Below, one piece after another: positions 20,690-30,663 of a stretch of 64,000 nt of DNA; position 1 is the stretch's first letter; every line of letters begins with the position of its first letter. The notes under the pieces are model-generated. The model was not told the origin of the DNA and did not search any database. It saw only the letters and a program-made list of their open reading frames with translations. The stretch is from Trichomonas tenax (lineage: Eukaryota; Parabasalia; Trichomonadida; Trichomonadidae): NCBI GenBank assembly GCA_023091735.1, contig JALKBU010000099.1, positions 1-64,000 on the forward strand, written 5' to 3'. A program made the position numbers and the translations under genes.

Positions 20690-21262
20690 AAAATCAGATT
20701 TATTCAACACATGCAAACTTAAAATAATTTGAGTATTTAAGAGATGAAGATTGGAAAAGATTCAGTCGTGAAATAATAGCAAGAAATATAAAAATTCCTC
20801 CTGAAATTGTTTGTTTATTTGGGGGCATCAAAATGATTTAAAACGTTGATTCTCAATGGTGCTTTAGATATGCAGTGATTGGTGGAAATGAAGAAATAAT
20901 TTGGAGTTTGTAATGTTAATTCTACGAATTTTTCATCTTTTTGCGCTTTATCGATGCAATATTACAACTTTCAGTTCACAGACTGGATTATTGGAAACTA
21001 TGAATGGATTCAAAATGCATTGCAAATATTCATCGCGGAGTCGTTTTCTTTGTCCAAAATAGATTAATTTGGAGTCATCTTTCTAATTTAATGCTGATCA
21101 ATAAATATTTGATCGATGTTGGAATCAAAATTAATAATGGCATTTGTACAATAGCTATTGCAAATCATGACCATGAACTTATCGTTGATCTCGTTCAACA
21201 TGGATATGACATTAATTATTCTGTGGATGCATTGGAAAATCACACATCGTTAACTCATGTTT
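20690..21262 (+). pseudogene. Decayed ankyrin-type (DUF3447-like) gene
   Basis: Plus-strand fragments in several frames match the trichomonad ankyrin/DUF3447 pattern: FRYAVIGGNEEIIW near 20855, WIIGNYEWIQNALQIFIAES near 20985, LMLINKYLIDVGIKINNGIC near 21090, then AIANHDHELIVDLVQHGYDI to about 21235. Multiple frameshifts and stops separate them. In T. vaginalis this family is very large and many copies are broken; here no intact frame longer than 86 codons remains. Confidence 0.65.
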
Positions 21263-21374
21263 AAAAAAAGTTAACAAAAAAAAAAATAATGATTCATCCA
21301 TTGCATACTGGATTACAGCGTGGTGAAATAAAGACAACAGGAGGTGGTGGATATGATGGTGTTAAGTCACAGTC

Positions 21375-21850
21375 CTAAAATGAACTGAAAACATCATCAA
21401 AGTCATTATCAATATCCAAACAACCTGTTTCGATATTTGGACTTTTGCTGATGTTTTCCTGACCCTTGTATTGAACTTTCTTAGATTTTTGAACTAACCT
21501 AAAGCAAATTCTTCTTATTTTATCCATATTCTGAGAGATTATTTCCCAATACTCGTAGAACCATAATAAAATTCCTTCTTTTGTTCTCCTGTCAACTCTT
21601 TTAGTTCCAATTCTTAAGCAATTTTTAACGCATTTCTGCAATCTTCTTAAGTTCTTAAAGGACTTTCCATGGCTCATTTCGTAGACCTTCAGCCTCACAC
21701 ATCCGTATAAATACCTGTATGCTTCCATTTTCACTCAAGAGCGCTTTTGTAGAAGATCTTTTTGCGCATGGATTTTCCGACTGAATTGCAGTTGAGAAGA
21801 GTAGGATTGGATCAAAAAGATCTTCAGTGCCTTCTATATCATTATTGTCC
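21375..21850 (-). pseudogene. Broken paralogue of the small gene at 14314-14793
   Basis: The frame from 21734 gives KSFKNLRRLQKCVKNCLRIG, RVDRRTKEGILLWFYEYWE, IISQNMDKI and an acidic, Phe-rich tail (DIDNDFDDVFSSF), matching the intact paralogue in order. The N-terminal part matches in a different, overlapping frame (SENGSIQVFIRMCEAEGLRN) that ends at 21655. A frameshift near 21660 therefore separates the halves, and the upstream frame lacks an ATG. Core conservation suggests recent decay. Confidence 0.6.
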
Positions 21851-22120
21851 AAATTTTCTCGTGAATCCTTTTTATCAATTCATTGTATAGGGGCTGCTTT
21901 TAGGCCACATAGCCAAAAATAAATCGCGCAACAAACGATCTGGCTTTGATCATTAAATGAACGAACTGGCGTTGATAATTAAGCAAATATAAAATGAAGC
22001 CTTTATCTATTATATTTATTTGATTTTATTGGAAATTTGGGTATATAGAGCGAAATTAGTAACATAGAGAAAAAAAAGATTTTTGGTAATATAATTTCGA
22101 TAAAAGCGACATTTTTAAGT

Positions 22121-23485
22121 TTAAAACACAAGCATAGAGGACCTTAGGTTTGTCGCGAAAGGCCTGAATGTGTAAGCACCAATAATGTAGAAAATAATAC
22201 CGAGTGCGAGAGAGAATGGGAGAGCAGGGAGTGGCCTCTGGAAGTACGCGAGGCAGAGGAGCGTGAGCGCGAGTCCATCCATGACCGCGAGCATGTCCAA
22301 GATGGCAATGTCCCAACCGACTCTGGCAGCTCTTGTACAGAGAATGCCGTAGAAAATGAAGTCACCGAGACCGAGCTTGATGCCTTCTGATGCTGGTGTT
22401 GCATTTGCAGAGTCTTTTCCGCGCTTCTTCTTCTTTCCGACGTTCTCTGGGTTTTCTGGATCCTTCGGTTGTCCTTTCTTGACTGGGCGCTTCTTAACAG
22501 GATTCTTTTCCTCGCTTTCTGGGTTCTGTGCGTGCGTGTCCTGCGGCTGAGGCGGTTCTTCAGGTTCTTTCTTCAATCCGACAAAATCATCCAAATTGAC
22601 AGGCTGATTGTCATCCTTCTTCTTGCCTGAGCTTGAGGATGATGAAGATTCCTCTGACTCATCGGCCGAGTTTTCATCAACTTCTTCGTCATCATTATCA
22701 TCTTCGTTATCTTCGCGCTGGTCATCGTGATCTTCATCAGGGCCGTCACCCTCTTCCCAGAAGAAGACGGCTGAAGAGTAAACTAACGCCGGAATTGCAT
22801 CGCCTCGTTCTTGTGACTTTTTGATGAGCAAATGAAGCAAACCATTGGGGCAGAGCACAACGCAGCAGTCCCAAATGATGAGCAGTACAAGCAGGATCCA
22901 AACTGTCCAGTCAGGAAGGTTCAAAAATACGCAGGCAGTTAAAATCGAAATCCAAATCATGAAGCATTGCGTAACTATCGGCGGAGCACGCCAGAAGATT
23001 GACATGCCACCGACAACGACACCATTGAGCAGGAAAATAGCGACGGATATGTAGTCCATTGGAATATTATAAATTCGAGGCAGTTTTCCAATAGCTAAAT
23101 AGACGTAGTATGAGAGAAGGAGTGAAACAGCGACAACCATCCACACGTAGATGCATTTTACGCAGCCATACCAATACAAAAGCAATAAAAGTGCTGTAAC
23201 TAAAGCGATAGCGACGATAAAACCGATTGCGATATAAATAGCGATTGTTGCAGGTACACCACCTGAATTGGTCGATAGAGTACTGGCGAAATTCCTTGCC
23301 AACTCGAGATTACCAAATTTTTGCTCAAGAGCGCGCGTACACCACACATCGCCGATAAGGGTGAGAATGACGGGGATGGCAATCTTGTAGATCCTCTTGG
23401 AGTAGATCTCCAGAAATTCGTGCTTACTTACTTTGGTGGGCAAAACTTTTATGTATTTACGATAAAATTGTTGAGGGGTTGACAC
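22121..23485 (-). CDS. Presenilin homologue (intramembrane aspartyl protease, gamma-secretase type)
   Basis: A 454-codon frame (numbering from the GTG that opens it) with multiple membrane segments. First catalytic motif: WDCCVVLCPNGLLHLL, Asp206, followed by KKSQERGDAIPALVYSS, which closely follows the presenilin 'YDLVAVLCPKGPLRML' region but has Trp in place of the usual Tyr. Residues about 243-365 form a long acidic/Lys/Pro-rich cytoplasmic loop. Second motif: KLGLGDFIFY with Asp375; then PLPALPF (PAL) at 420-422. Presenilins cleave membrane proteins in the gamma-secretase complex or act as ER calcium leak channels. The frame opens at GTG (23485) with an in-frame TGA three codons upstream, and the first internal ATG is residue 116, which would delete membrane segments. 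The true N-terminus is therefore unresolved: an unseen exon, a sequence error, or a non-ATG start. Confidence 0.85.
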   Translation of the reverse strand: MSTPQQFYRKYIKVLPTKVSKHEFLEIYSKRIYKIAIPVILTLIGDVWCTRALEQKFGNLELARNFASTLSTNSGGVPATIAIYIAIGFIVAIALVTALLLLLYWYGCVKCIYVWMVVAVSLLLSYYVYLAIGKLPRIYNIPMDYISVAIFLLNGVVVGGMSIFWRAPPIVTQCFMIWISILTACVFLNLPDWTVWILLVLLIIWDCCVVLCPNGLLHLLIKKSQERGDAIPALVYSSAVFFWEEGDGPDEDHDDQREDNEDDNDDEEVDENSADESEESSSSSSSGKKKDDNQPVNLDDFVGLKKEPEEPPQPQDTHAQNPESEEKNPVKKRPVKKGQPKDPENPENVGKKKKRGKDSANATPASEGIKLGLGDFIFYGILCTRAARVGWDIAILDMLAVMDGLALTLLCLAYFQRPLPALPFSLALGIIFYIIGAYTFRPFATNLRSSMLVF

Positions 23486-24123
23486 GCTTCAAAAATGTCA
23501 CCAACCTTTTTATCTTTTTATTCCATCTATTAAATTTACCTCCAGATTCAACATTCCAAATGTTGTTTTTCGTCAAAAAGCTCAAATTTGTCATTTATAA
23601 TCGAATCAATAATTTTTATTTGATATTCGATATGTCTATTTATAGGGCTTTTTATATCTTAAGTATTTTTGGAAAATATTTTTTGTTTTTCTCGGACTCT
23701 TCTGTGAAGCGTTTTGAGTTCGGATATTTTAAACATGATATTCTACTGAGTAAGATATGTTACAAATGGCCAACAATTACTTGTCACCTGGTTAGATATG
23801 GGGATTCCCTATCATTATTTTTATAAAAACACTTCTCACTTGTATCATCAGCAAACTTATTGTTAAATAAGCTTAATCAACATGCATCATTATATAATAA
23901 CTAAGCACTATTAAAACTATATGTTATCAGTAAATATCATATATCAAATCTTAAATTATTTTCCAAATAAATTCAATTTTATTAAAATAAGTAATTTTTG
24001 TTCCGATATTTGACTACAAACTTTTTATATTGTAGTTAAGCATTTTAATAAGCGTGAGATAATTGATCAGGAAAATAATTTTCAATATATTATAATTTAG
24101 TGATGACATGGTAAATTATAACA
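23486..24123. other. Spacer between presenilin and RING genes
   Basis: No supported gene. I looked for a missing first exon of the presenilin gene (trichomonad 5' splice GTAYGT and 3' ACTAACACACAG on the minus strand) and did not see either. Confidence 0.4.
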
Positions 24124-24882
24124 TTAAAGAGGTTCGTTGCAAACAGGGCAATTGCTGCTGGTCTTAAAGTGTGAAGAAATGCAATTTGAATGCAATTGAT
24201 GTCCACATTTGAGTTTAACAACTCTCTGAGTAGGTTTTAATGGCATTTTACACATTGCACACTTTGCTTTGCTTCCTGCAGGAATATCAATTAAATCGAG
24301 ATATGTCGCTGCTGGATCTCTCTGTCTTGGTTCCTGTCCTGGTTCAATGAAAAGCAGCCTTCTGACGTTTGATGTTGTTTTCCTCTTTGGGGGATCAGGA
24401 CGATGTCCACCAACTGCTTCAATCTGTTCCTTCATCAGTCGGTCCATGACCTCATCGATTTCACCAGTTCTCGGGTCATATCCTTCGTCAATCATTTGCA
24501 TAGCGGCAATTAATGGATGCATTAAACCATAAGTTGGTCTTGGAGCGTATAAGTCTGTGTGGCACTTCGGGCATCTGCCGGGATCGTCAGCGTACCACTC
24601 AGAGCCGCAATATGGGCATTGCCAAATCATATTTGGATCATCTTCCGGAATTTTGCGCCCACTGACCGTGTATCGTTTTCCTTTCGGTGGCTGTGGAAGT
24701 TTTTCGCCCATTGGGTCCTGATAAGGCGGCAAATCATCTGGATTTATTGGCAGCGTATTTCCTCTTGGCGGAATTGCGACGACTTCTGCCGCCCAAACCG
24801 GATTAAGCGGCGGCCTTCTCATGGACTGCTGTCCAGATCCGTCATCCCACGGTGGCCTCTCCTTTGTTTTGCGATTTTTCAT
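24124..24882 (-). CDS. Zinc-ribbon plus RING-H2 protein, putative E3 ubiquitin ligase
   Basis: Complete 252-residue frame from ATG. The N-terminal 80 residues are Pro-rich and basic. A zinc-ribbon-like knuckle pair follows (WQCPYCGSEW and GRCPKCHTDL; Cys89, 92, 104, 107). The C-terminus (about 205-252) is a RING-H2 finger: CAMC, then KLKCGHQLHSNC, then NCPVC, giving the C-x2-C / C-x-H-x2-H-x2-C / C-P-x-C pattern. RING-H2 domains recruit E2 enzymes; the N-terminal ribbon may bind substrate or nucleic acid (inference). There is no membrane segment, so it is probably cytosolic or nuclear. GC content is well above the flanks. Substrate unknown. Confidence 0.8.
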   Translation of the reverse strand: MKNRKTKERPPWDDGSGQQSMRRPPLNPVWAAEVVAIPPRGNTLPINPDDLPPYQDPMGEKLPQPPKGKRYTVSGRKIPEDDPNMIWQCPYCGSEWYADDPGRCPKCHTDLYAPRPTYGLMHPLIAAMQMIDEGYDPRTGEIDEVMDRLMKEQIEAVGGHRPDPPKRKTTSNVRRLLFIEPGQEPRQRDPAATYLDLIDIPAGSKAKCAMCKMPLKPTQRVVKLKCGHQLHSNCISSHFKTSSNCPVCNEPL

Positions 24883-25623
24883 ATAAAATATAAATTCGTG
24901 TCACATTTTACAACAAATAACCTTAATCAAAAAAAGATTCTCATTCATTTGGTGTAGCTGAGGGTTGGAAGAGACGATAAAAAGTGTGTTTGGCATTGCA
25001 TTGTCAGGCCTTATTATTAACAACGAAAACCAAGAATTTGAGAAATTGGAAGTTTCTTCATTAATTTTCTTGGTTATGTTATAAAATTAATGAAGAATTA
25101 TGATCTAAATACAGAATTCATGTTTTTGCTTATGTTATAAAATTAAATTTCTTATTTCCAGACTTTTTTCCGGAAGTCCATTTTTTTATCTTTTAGAATC
25201 TATTTTATCTTCCAGATTTGCATCCCTAATCAGGAGAGAGATTTGGAGTTTTACGGGCACGAAAGCGCCTTATTTAAATGTTGGAAAACAGTAAATAGCA
25301 TGTGTCTGATTTTGTATTTTATTGGAATATAATCTACAAAAAAAATTTAAATCAATTAGTGTCTTTGACTTCAATGTCACGTCAGTGCTTTCAAGAGAGT
25401 AAACTGTCTAAATCAAATTTTGTTTATATAGGAATATTGATTGTTTCTATTAGATGTAATAGTATATCTATGTATAAATAACACATATTAAAAATGACAA
25501 AAACGAATTTAATTGAAATAAAATTAAAAAATTTCAAAACATATATATATGAATATGATGCAAATACAATATATAAAATTTATTATAATAAACAAACAAA
25601 ATGTTGCCAGGTAACTAAGTGTA
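24883..25623. other. Gene-free spacer
   Basis: AT-rich, no supported gene. A 68-codon plus-strand frame at 25494-25700 overlaps the 3' end of the Myb gene and is low-complexity. The stretch TTCTTGGTTATGTTATAAAA near 25067 recurs imperfectly at 25121. Confidence 0.4.
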
Positions 25624-26148
25624 TTAGAATTCGAATAGAGATTCATCGAATGTATCAGTCAGGAATAAATGTTCAAGATCGATTTCAGATTTTTCTTTAG
25701 ACAATTGTTCTTGAGGTGTAATCGAATGCAAAGGAGCCACATTATACTCTGCAAGCTGTTTGAATATTGCTTCTTGTTTGATTTTCAGTTTTCTTGGTTT
25801 TTTAATAATGTGGTAATTGAATCTGTTCTTTATCATGTTGTCTGACCTGCCTTTGAAGTATTTTGATATTTCTACCCATCTTGGTCCATAACTTAAATAT
25901 AACTGAACCAAAAGTTGATCTTCCTCAGCAGTGAATGGATCTTTTCTTATATTTGGATTCAAATATGATCGATATCTCTCTCTGCATTGTTTCTCTGATC
26001 TACCTTCAAGCAATGATGCAATTTCTTTCCAATTTTGACCATGTTTTGCGATGTAGTCCAAAATAGTTTGATCTTCTTCTTTGGTGAACAGCCTTTTCCT
26101 TGGCTTCGTCTGCTGTGACTGTAAATAGTACAAAACATCTGCAATCAT
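25624..26148 (-). CDS. Two-repeat (R2R3-like) Myb DNA-binding protein
   Basis: Complete 174-residue frame. Repeat 1 (about residues 18-68) contains LFTKEEDQTILDYIAKHGQ, NWKEIASLLEGRSEKQC and RERYRSYLNP; repeat 2 (about 69-120) contains PFTAEEDQLLVQLYLSYG, RWVEISKYFKGRSDNMIKN and RFNYHI. Some of the canonical Trp residues are Phe or Tyr, as is common in trichomonad Mybs. The linker 'NPNIRKDPFTAEED' is typical. The C-terminal 55 residues are unstructured with an acidic end. In T. vaginalis such Mybs regulate promoters such as ap65-1. A candidate initiator TCATAA at 26152-26157 (minus) sits about 7 nt before the ATG. Confidence 0.85.
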   Translation of the reverse strand: MIADVLYYLQSQQTKPRKRLFTKEEDQTILDYIAKHGQNWKEIASLLEGRSEKQCRERYRSYLNPNIRKDPFTAEEDQLLVQLYLSYGPRWVEISKYFKGRSDNMIKNRFNYHIIKKPRKLKIKQEAIFKQLAEYNVAPLHSITPQEQLSKEKSEIDLEHLFLTDTFDESLFEF

Positions 26149-26776
26149 TTTTTATGAATATTTTTATTTTTCTTAATTTCAGTTTTTTGATATAAAATTG
26201 AATTTATTTCGTTATTTGAGAGAGTTGATTTTTTATTTAATTAAACAACATTTTTATGTACATATTAGAATTATGTCAGAATGTCGATTTTTCAAATATG
26301 TTGTTATATAAACTACTTCCCCCCCCCCCCTTTTTCAAGGGGTCCCCTCAATATTGAGAGGAACACGCCCTTAGAGGACCGAGATTAAAAATGTTGTTTA
26401 TTTATCCTATATCATAAATTATCATATTTTTATCAAATTTAAATTTTCATAGGTAGTTTGCGGATATTTGAGAGGGTAGTGACATGTTTTGCGCTCGACC
26501 CTTTAAACCAGATCCAATGGTCTAAAAATTGGATTTTATATCTATTTGTAAAATGTCAAAATATGAAATTTATAATGTTCATATTAGGAACAATACATAA
26601 CTTCAAAATGCAAAATATTTACAAAATGAATTTTTGACATTTAATCATATTTATTGTCAAATAATATTTAAATGAATTACAATATTCCAATTTATGACTA
26701 GAATATAAAATTACAATTTTCACAAAATAAATTCTGACGACAAACAAGAAATTTGCCATTTTACGGGCGTGTCAGA
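26149..26776. other. Divergent promoter region with a 12-bp poly-C tract
   Basis: The region separates two divergently transcribed genes. At 26319-26330 there is an uninterrupted run of 12 C residues, followed by AAGGGGTCCCCTCAATATTG and a short palindrome CTCAATATTGAG, and then a modestly GC-rich patch to about 26385. The rest is AT-rich. Confidence 0.6.
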
Positions 26777-29269
26777 ATGGAAGTTTCGATACCTTACGAA
26801 GGATTCGAAGTTCTCAAACGAGAAGGAATCTGTTCAATAAAATCACACCGCAACACTCCCATCATCGCGTACATAACAAAGGATGAAGTTTTTCTTCACG
26901 ATTCTTCAACAATAGATTTCCGATTTATTTCTAATTTCAAGAGAGATGAGGAATCTATGAACGAATTCGGACCAAACCATTGGATACAATGGATAAATCC
27001 GCAGAATATCGCATATGGAACGTGCGCAGGAACGATTTTTCATCATGAAATTGATTCTGACGGATTAATTCAGGATCCTAAGACTTACTCCATCGAGAAA
27101 GTCATCACTTCGACCTTCACGACCGGAAATTTACTCGGTTTATGCACTTCTTCCGCTGAAATTATATTTTATGATCTGAAAAAGCAAATTTGCCAGACAC
27201 TTCGATTACCACAGTCCTTAAATGCGATCAAAGACACATATTACATCGATCCTTACACGATTTACGGTTTAGTTAATAATCAGCCATTTCATATTCAACT
27301 AAATTCGCAAATATTGCACGGCAAAGAATCTCTAGTTCCAAAGGTTACGCAGTTAAACGACGTAGAAATGATCACTTACTGTAAACAAACTCAATATGCA
27401 GGAATGATAATGAAAGATGAATCGATAAAGATCGGATTAAGGGGCCGCGAGGATTTCATTTCGATGATTAAATACGAACCATCAGAGGTAATTGGACTTT
27501 CGTTCAAAGATCAAGGAAATGTTTTAATGGTTTTGTTAAGGAATGGAAAAATCTTGTTATGGAACTCTAGATCTGGTTCCGTTTCCGCTATACAGACAGA
27601 TATCGTCAAATATTGTACTTCATTCTGCTTAGATCCGACAGATCAACAATTATTCATCGTTACTAAGGATTCTATACATTCTATCGAGTTCGTTAAGTTC
27701 AGTTCTCACATCGGATGCACACCACGTGCTGTTTACAACATTACGCAGCAATTAAAATTAGTTGATTTAAATGATAAAGTTATTACGAAAGAATTCTTCC
27801 CTCTTTCAGATGCCCACGTCATTGATGAAGAGCACACTTTAATCTGCAATAAAAATGGGTTCACGACTGTTTGCAAAGACCACGAATCGAAAATCGTCAA
27901 AATGAAAGTTCTTTATGCAGCGATTGTCATGAATATCATTGTTATCGTTTCTCACTCGAAAGAAATGTATGGATACTTCGTTTCTTTCTTCGACATACAC
28001 TGCAGAGAGCTCGGATGGTTCCCATTGAGCCATGCAGCTCTTTCCATGCATGTTTGCCACAACAAAATCGTAATTGCAGCAAACACGAAGTTTTCGGCAG
28101 TTAAAATGTCTCTCAATCCGATCGACACAAGAACGATCACTGACGGCGAAAGAAAGATTTACATCAATATCAAGACAACGAATATCACGCAGCAGATCTT
28201 GGAGTGCCTTTCAACGCAGAATATAAAGAGTATCGTTTTGACAGTGAACGGAGATGTTATGAATTTCAGCACGAGAGAAATTTTGGCAAATAATGCCACG
28301 AGAATTTGGTACATCGAGAAAACGGATATGGTCGTTATCCAGAAGCCTTGTCAATACACTATTTTGTTCAATGGCTCTTTGTTCAATTTCTTGGGACATG
28401 TTTTGTTCTCAGATGGATATCTTTTAGTCACAAACAATGTCGAACTTCAACTCGGAAATATTGATTTTAGACGCGAAAATGTTGTTCCTTATTTATTATT
28501 GCCGACAATAGATAACGATCAAAACTATGAAATGGCTATTAACCACTTCATAGAGTGTCCATACATTTACACGCTTTTGTCAGATACAATGAACTTCGCT
28601 TTGAAGAACGACAGATTTGCGCAATTTTTCACGAAAGTTCTGGAGTTCAATCCTTCGATTCAAGGACCTTGTTATTCACATTATATTTCAAAGACATTAT
28701 CAGAAGACATGAATTCCTTCTATGATGAATTTCTGTCACGCGCAAATGTCAAAGATGTTTTTCCGTTTATGAATGTTGAAGGTCAAACAGCAGTTTTAAG
28801 AAAATTCACTCCCGAATTGTTCATTGAAATCACTTCAAACAATATCGAATACTTCGCGAAACCATCCGATATATACAAAGAGCTTTGCATTGATTTGATA
28901 GACAAATACGAAATCTACAAAGCAATTAGAATCATCCAAATATTCGATTTCGATCTGATTAAAATTTGCAATTCGATCAAAGTTCTTTCTCCTGATTCTC
29001 CATTCGAATCAATCTTAATGCATGTACTGGTTGATTTCACAACATTTTCAAGCTTTAAGATGCCCCAAATTCTTCCATTCTTTTGTGCGACGTTGATTAA
29101 TTTGAACAGACAAAATCTTGCTTTAGCGATTTTATTGGCGACAGGAAACTCGAGAAAGGCTTCGTCAGTCTTATCGATTAACGACGTTTTACTTGAAGAT
29201 GTCAAGAAAATTAAGTTAGAGAACGAATCTGTAATGAAAACTATTTCAAATACTCTTTCATTAGTATAA
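26777..29269 (+). CDS. WD40/beta-propeller plus alpha-solenoid protein, RIC1-like or VPS16-like
   Basis: The frame is open from a TTG at 26753, but the first ATG (26777, just after CGTGTCAGA) gives 830 residues. The N-terminal half is built of beta-propeller-type repeats: WIQWINPQNIAYGTCAGTIF, VLMVLLRNGKILLWNSRSGS and IIVIVSHSKEMYGYFVSFFD. The C-terminal third is helical (LINLNRQNLALAILLATGN). This layout fits RIC1 (Rab6 exchange-factor partner) or VPS16/HOPS-type trafficking proteins; the propeller segment 'WxxxxxIAYGTxxGxIxxxxI' recalls RIC1, but the match is weak and from memory. A role in Golgi or endosomal membrane traffic is the reasonable inference. No membrane segments. The body of the gene has ordinary trichomonad codon use. 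Confidence 0.6.
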   Translation: MEVSIPYEGFEVLKREGICSIKSHRNTPIIAYITKDEVFLHDSSTIDFRFISNFKRDEESMNEFGPNHWIQWINPQNIAYGTCAGTIFHHEIDSDGLIQDPKTYSIEKVITSTFTTGNLLGLCTSSAEIIFYDLKKQICQTLRLPQSLNAIKDTYYIDPYTIYGLVNNQPFHIQLNSQILHGKESLVPKVTQLNDVEMITYCKQTQYAGMIMKDESIKIGLRGREDFISMIKYEPSEVIGLSFKDQGNVLMVLLRNGKILLWNSRSGSVSAIQTDIVKYCTSFCLDPTDQQLFIVTKDSIHSIEFVKFSSHIGCTPRAVYNITQQLKLVDLNDKVITKEFFPLSDAHVIDEEHTLICNKNGFTTVCKDHESKIVKMKVLYAAIVMNIIVIVSHSKEMYGYFVSFFDIHCRELGWFPLSHAALSMHVCHNKIVIAANTKFSAVKMSLNPIDTRTITDGERKIYINIKTTNITQQILECLSTQNIKSIVLTVNGDVMNFSTREILANNATRIWYIEKTDMVVIQKPCQYTILFNGSLFNFLGHVLFSDGYLLVTNNVELQLGNIDFRRENVVPYLLLPTIDNDQNYEMAINHFIECPYIYTLLSDTMNFALKNDRFAQFFTKVLEFNPSIQGPCYSHYISKTLSEDMNSFYDEFLSRANVKDVFPFMNVEGQTAVLRKFTPELFIEITSNNIEYFAKPSDIYKELCIDLIDKYEIYKAIRIIQIFDFDLIKICNSIKVLSPDSPFESILMHVLVDFTTFSSFKMPQILPFFCATLINLNRQNLALAILLATGNSRKASSVLSINDVLLEDVKKIKLENESVMKTISNTLSLV

Positions 29270-29319
29270 AAAAAATTATGTTTTTCTTTTTCAAATCATA
29301 GTAATAATACATTTTATTT

Positions 29320-30510
29320 TCAAGCATATTCATATACTTCTTCTTCCTCGTATTGATATTCATATTCTCCGCGAATTACTGTTTTCTTTGGCTTCGGTTT
29401 ATCTTCTTTTTTCGTTTCTTCGCTATCATAGATTTGTATTGGAGATTTTCCTTTCATTGATTGCAATTCAATTTCGAGTGCTTTAATTCTTTCATTTTGT
29501 GTCAAAATTGTTTCTGCTTGTTTCTTCATTTCCGAATTGCAGAATTCTTTTTCAACATTGTGATTGTTTCTCTCCATCTCAAGTTCTTCTTGAAGCTTCG
29601 TTATTTGATCTGTTTCATCGCCACTTCCGTGTGTCATCAGTTCATTTACTTTAGATGTCAAACTGATGACTTGTTTGTTGAGTCTTGCGATTTCATCTGC
29701 TTGATTCATCATTGTTTGGATCTGGTCATTAATTTCTTCCGCTGATGGACTGTTTGCAATTTGTTGCTTCAGTTTCTCATTCTCGGCTTTGAGATTTTCA
29801 AGTTCTGCATTCGATGGATTTCCGCAATTTTCGTTGATCTTCTTTGTTAAATTAACAACTTGTTTCTTGAGTTTATCGATTTCCTCTGACTGATTCATTA
29901 TTGTTTGAATTTGTTCATTTGTTTCTTCTGCTGTTGGTTTCGATGATAATTCTTCTGTCAATCTCTTGATTTCATTCTTCAAAGAATCGATTTCAGTTGA
30001 ATCCTTTTCATCATCACTCGATGAAGATGAAGATTTCTCGTTGATCTTTTGTGTTAAATTGACGACTTGTTTCTTTAATTCGTCAATTTCTTCCGATTGA
30101 TTCATTATTGTTTGAATTTGTTCATTGATTTCATCATTTGATGGCTTTGAAGAAAGTTCTTGTTTGAGTTTTTCATTTTCTGATTTAAGTCCTTCAATTT
30201 CATCATCACTTGAAGATGAAGAAACTTTTTCGTTGATCTTTTGTGTCAATGAAACAATTTGTTTCTTGAGTTGATCGATTTCCTGAATCTTTTCATCGAT
30301 TTCTTCTTGTTTTGGTTTCGAAGACAATTCATTATTTAACTTCTGAATTTCTTCTCCATACTTTGTATTTGACGATAATTGCTGCTTGAGATTTTCGATT
30401 TCCTCTTTGAGTTCTTCAATTTCTTGATCCTTTTCTTCAATATCTTCTTTTGTTGGTCTTTGTTCCATTTCTTCTTTGAGTTTCTCGAATTCCAAATTCA
30501 AAGCGGTCAT
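29320..30510 (-). CDS. Coiled-coil protein with ~69-residue internal repeats (possibly the 3' part of the next gene)
   Basis: A 396-residue frame from ATG, almost entirely heptad-rich coiled coil. A unit of about 69 residues recurs four to five times, marked by EEINEQIQTIMNQSEEIDEL-type segments, then LKKQVVNLTQKINEK, then a SSSSSDDE-type linker. It ends in a Pro/Lys segment and an acidic-aromatic tail (YEYQYEEEEVYEYA). The frame stays open for 51 codons upstream of the ATG to a single TAA at 30664-30666, which is the stop of the 1,089-residue coiled-coil gene in exactly the same frame. No initiator is obvious in between. It may be a separate gene or the C-terminal part of a protein split by a nonsense codon. 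Confidence 0.6.
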   Translation of the reverse strand: MTALNLEFEKLKEEMEQRPTKEDIEEKDQEIEELKEEIENLKQQLSSNTKYGEEIQKLNNELSSKPKQEEIDEKIQEIDQLKKQIVSLTQKINEKVSSSSSDDEIEGLKSENEKLKQELSSKPSNDEINEQIQTIMNQSEEIDELKKQVVNLTQKINEKSSSSSSDDEKDSTEIDSLKNEIKRLTEELSSKPTAEETNEQIQTIMNQSEEIDKLKKQVVNLTKKINENCGNPSNAELENLKAENEKLKQQIANSPSAEEINDQIQTMMNQADEIARLNKQVISLTSKVNELMTHGSGDETDQITKLQEELEMERNNHNVEKEFCNSEMKKQAETILTQNERIKALEIELQSMKGKSPIQIYDSEETKKEDKPKPKKTVIRGEYEYQYEEEEVYEYA

Positions 30511-30663
30511 TTCTATTTCATTTGAGTCTTCTTTAACAGCATTTTGTTCTTCTTTTTCGTTGTCATCAGATGAAGAGCATTTCTTCTTGATCTTTATTTC
30601 ATCGTCATCGCTGCCAGAATAATCATTAAATCTCTTACTTGCAGAAACTTTTTCTTTGACTTT

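Noticed and set aside
22144..23054. Several open frames on both strands over the presenilin gene
   Set aside because: Shadows caused by the higher GC content of the real gene; they have no family features.
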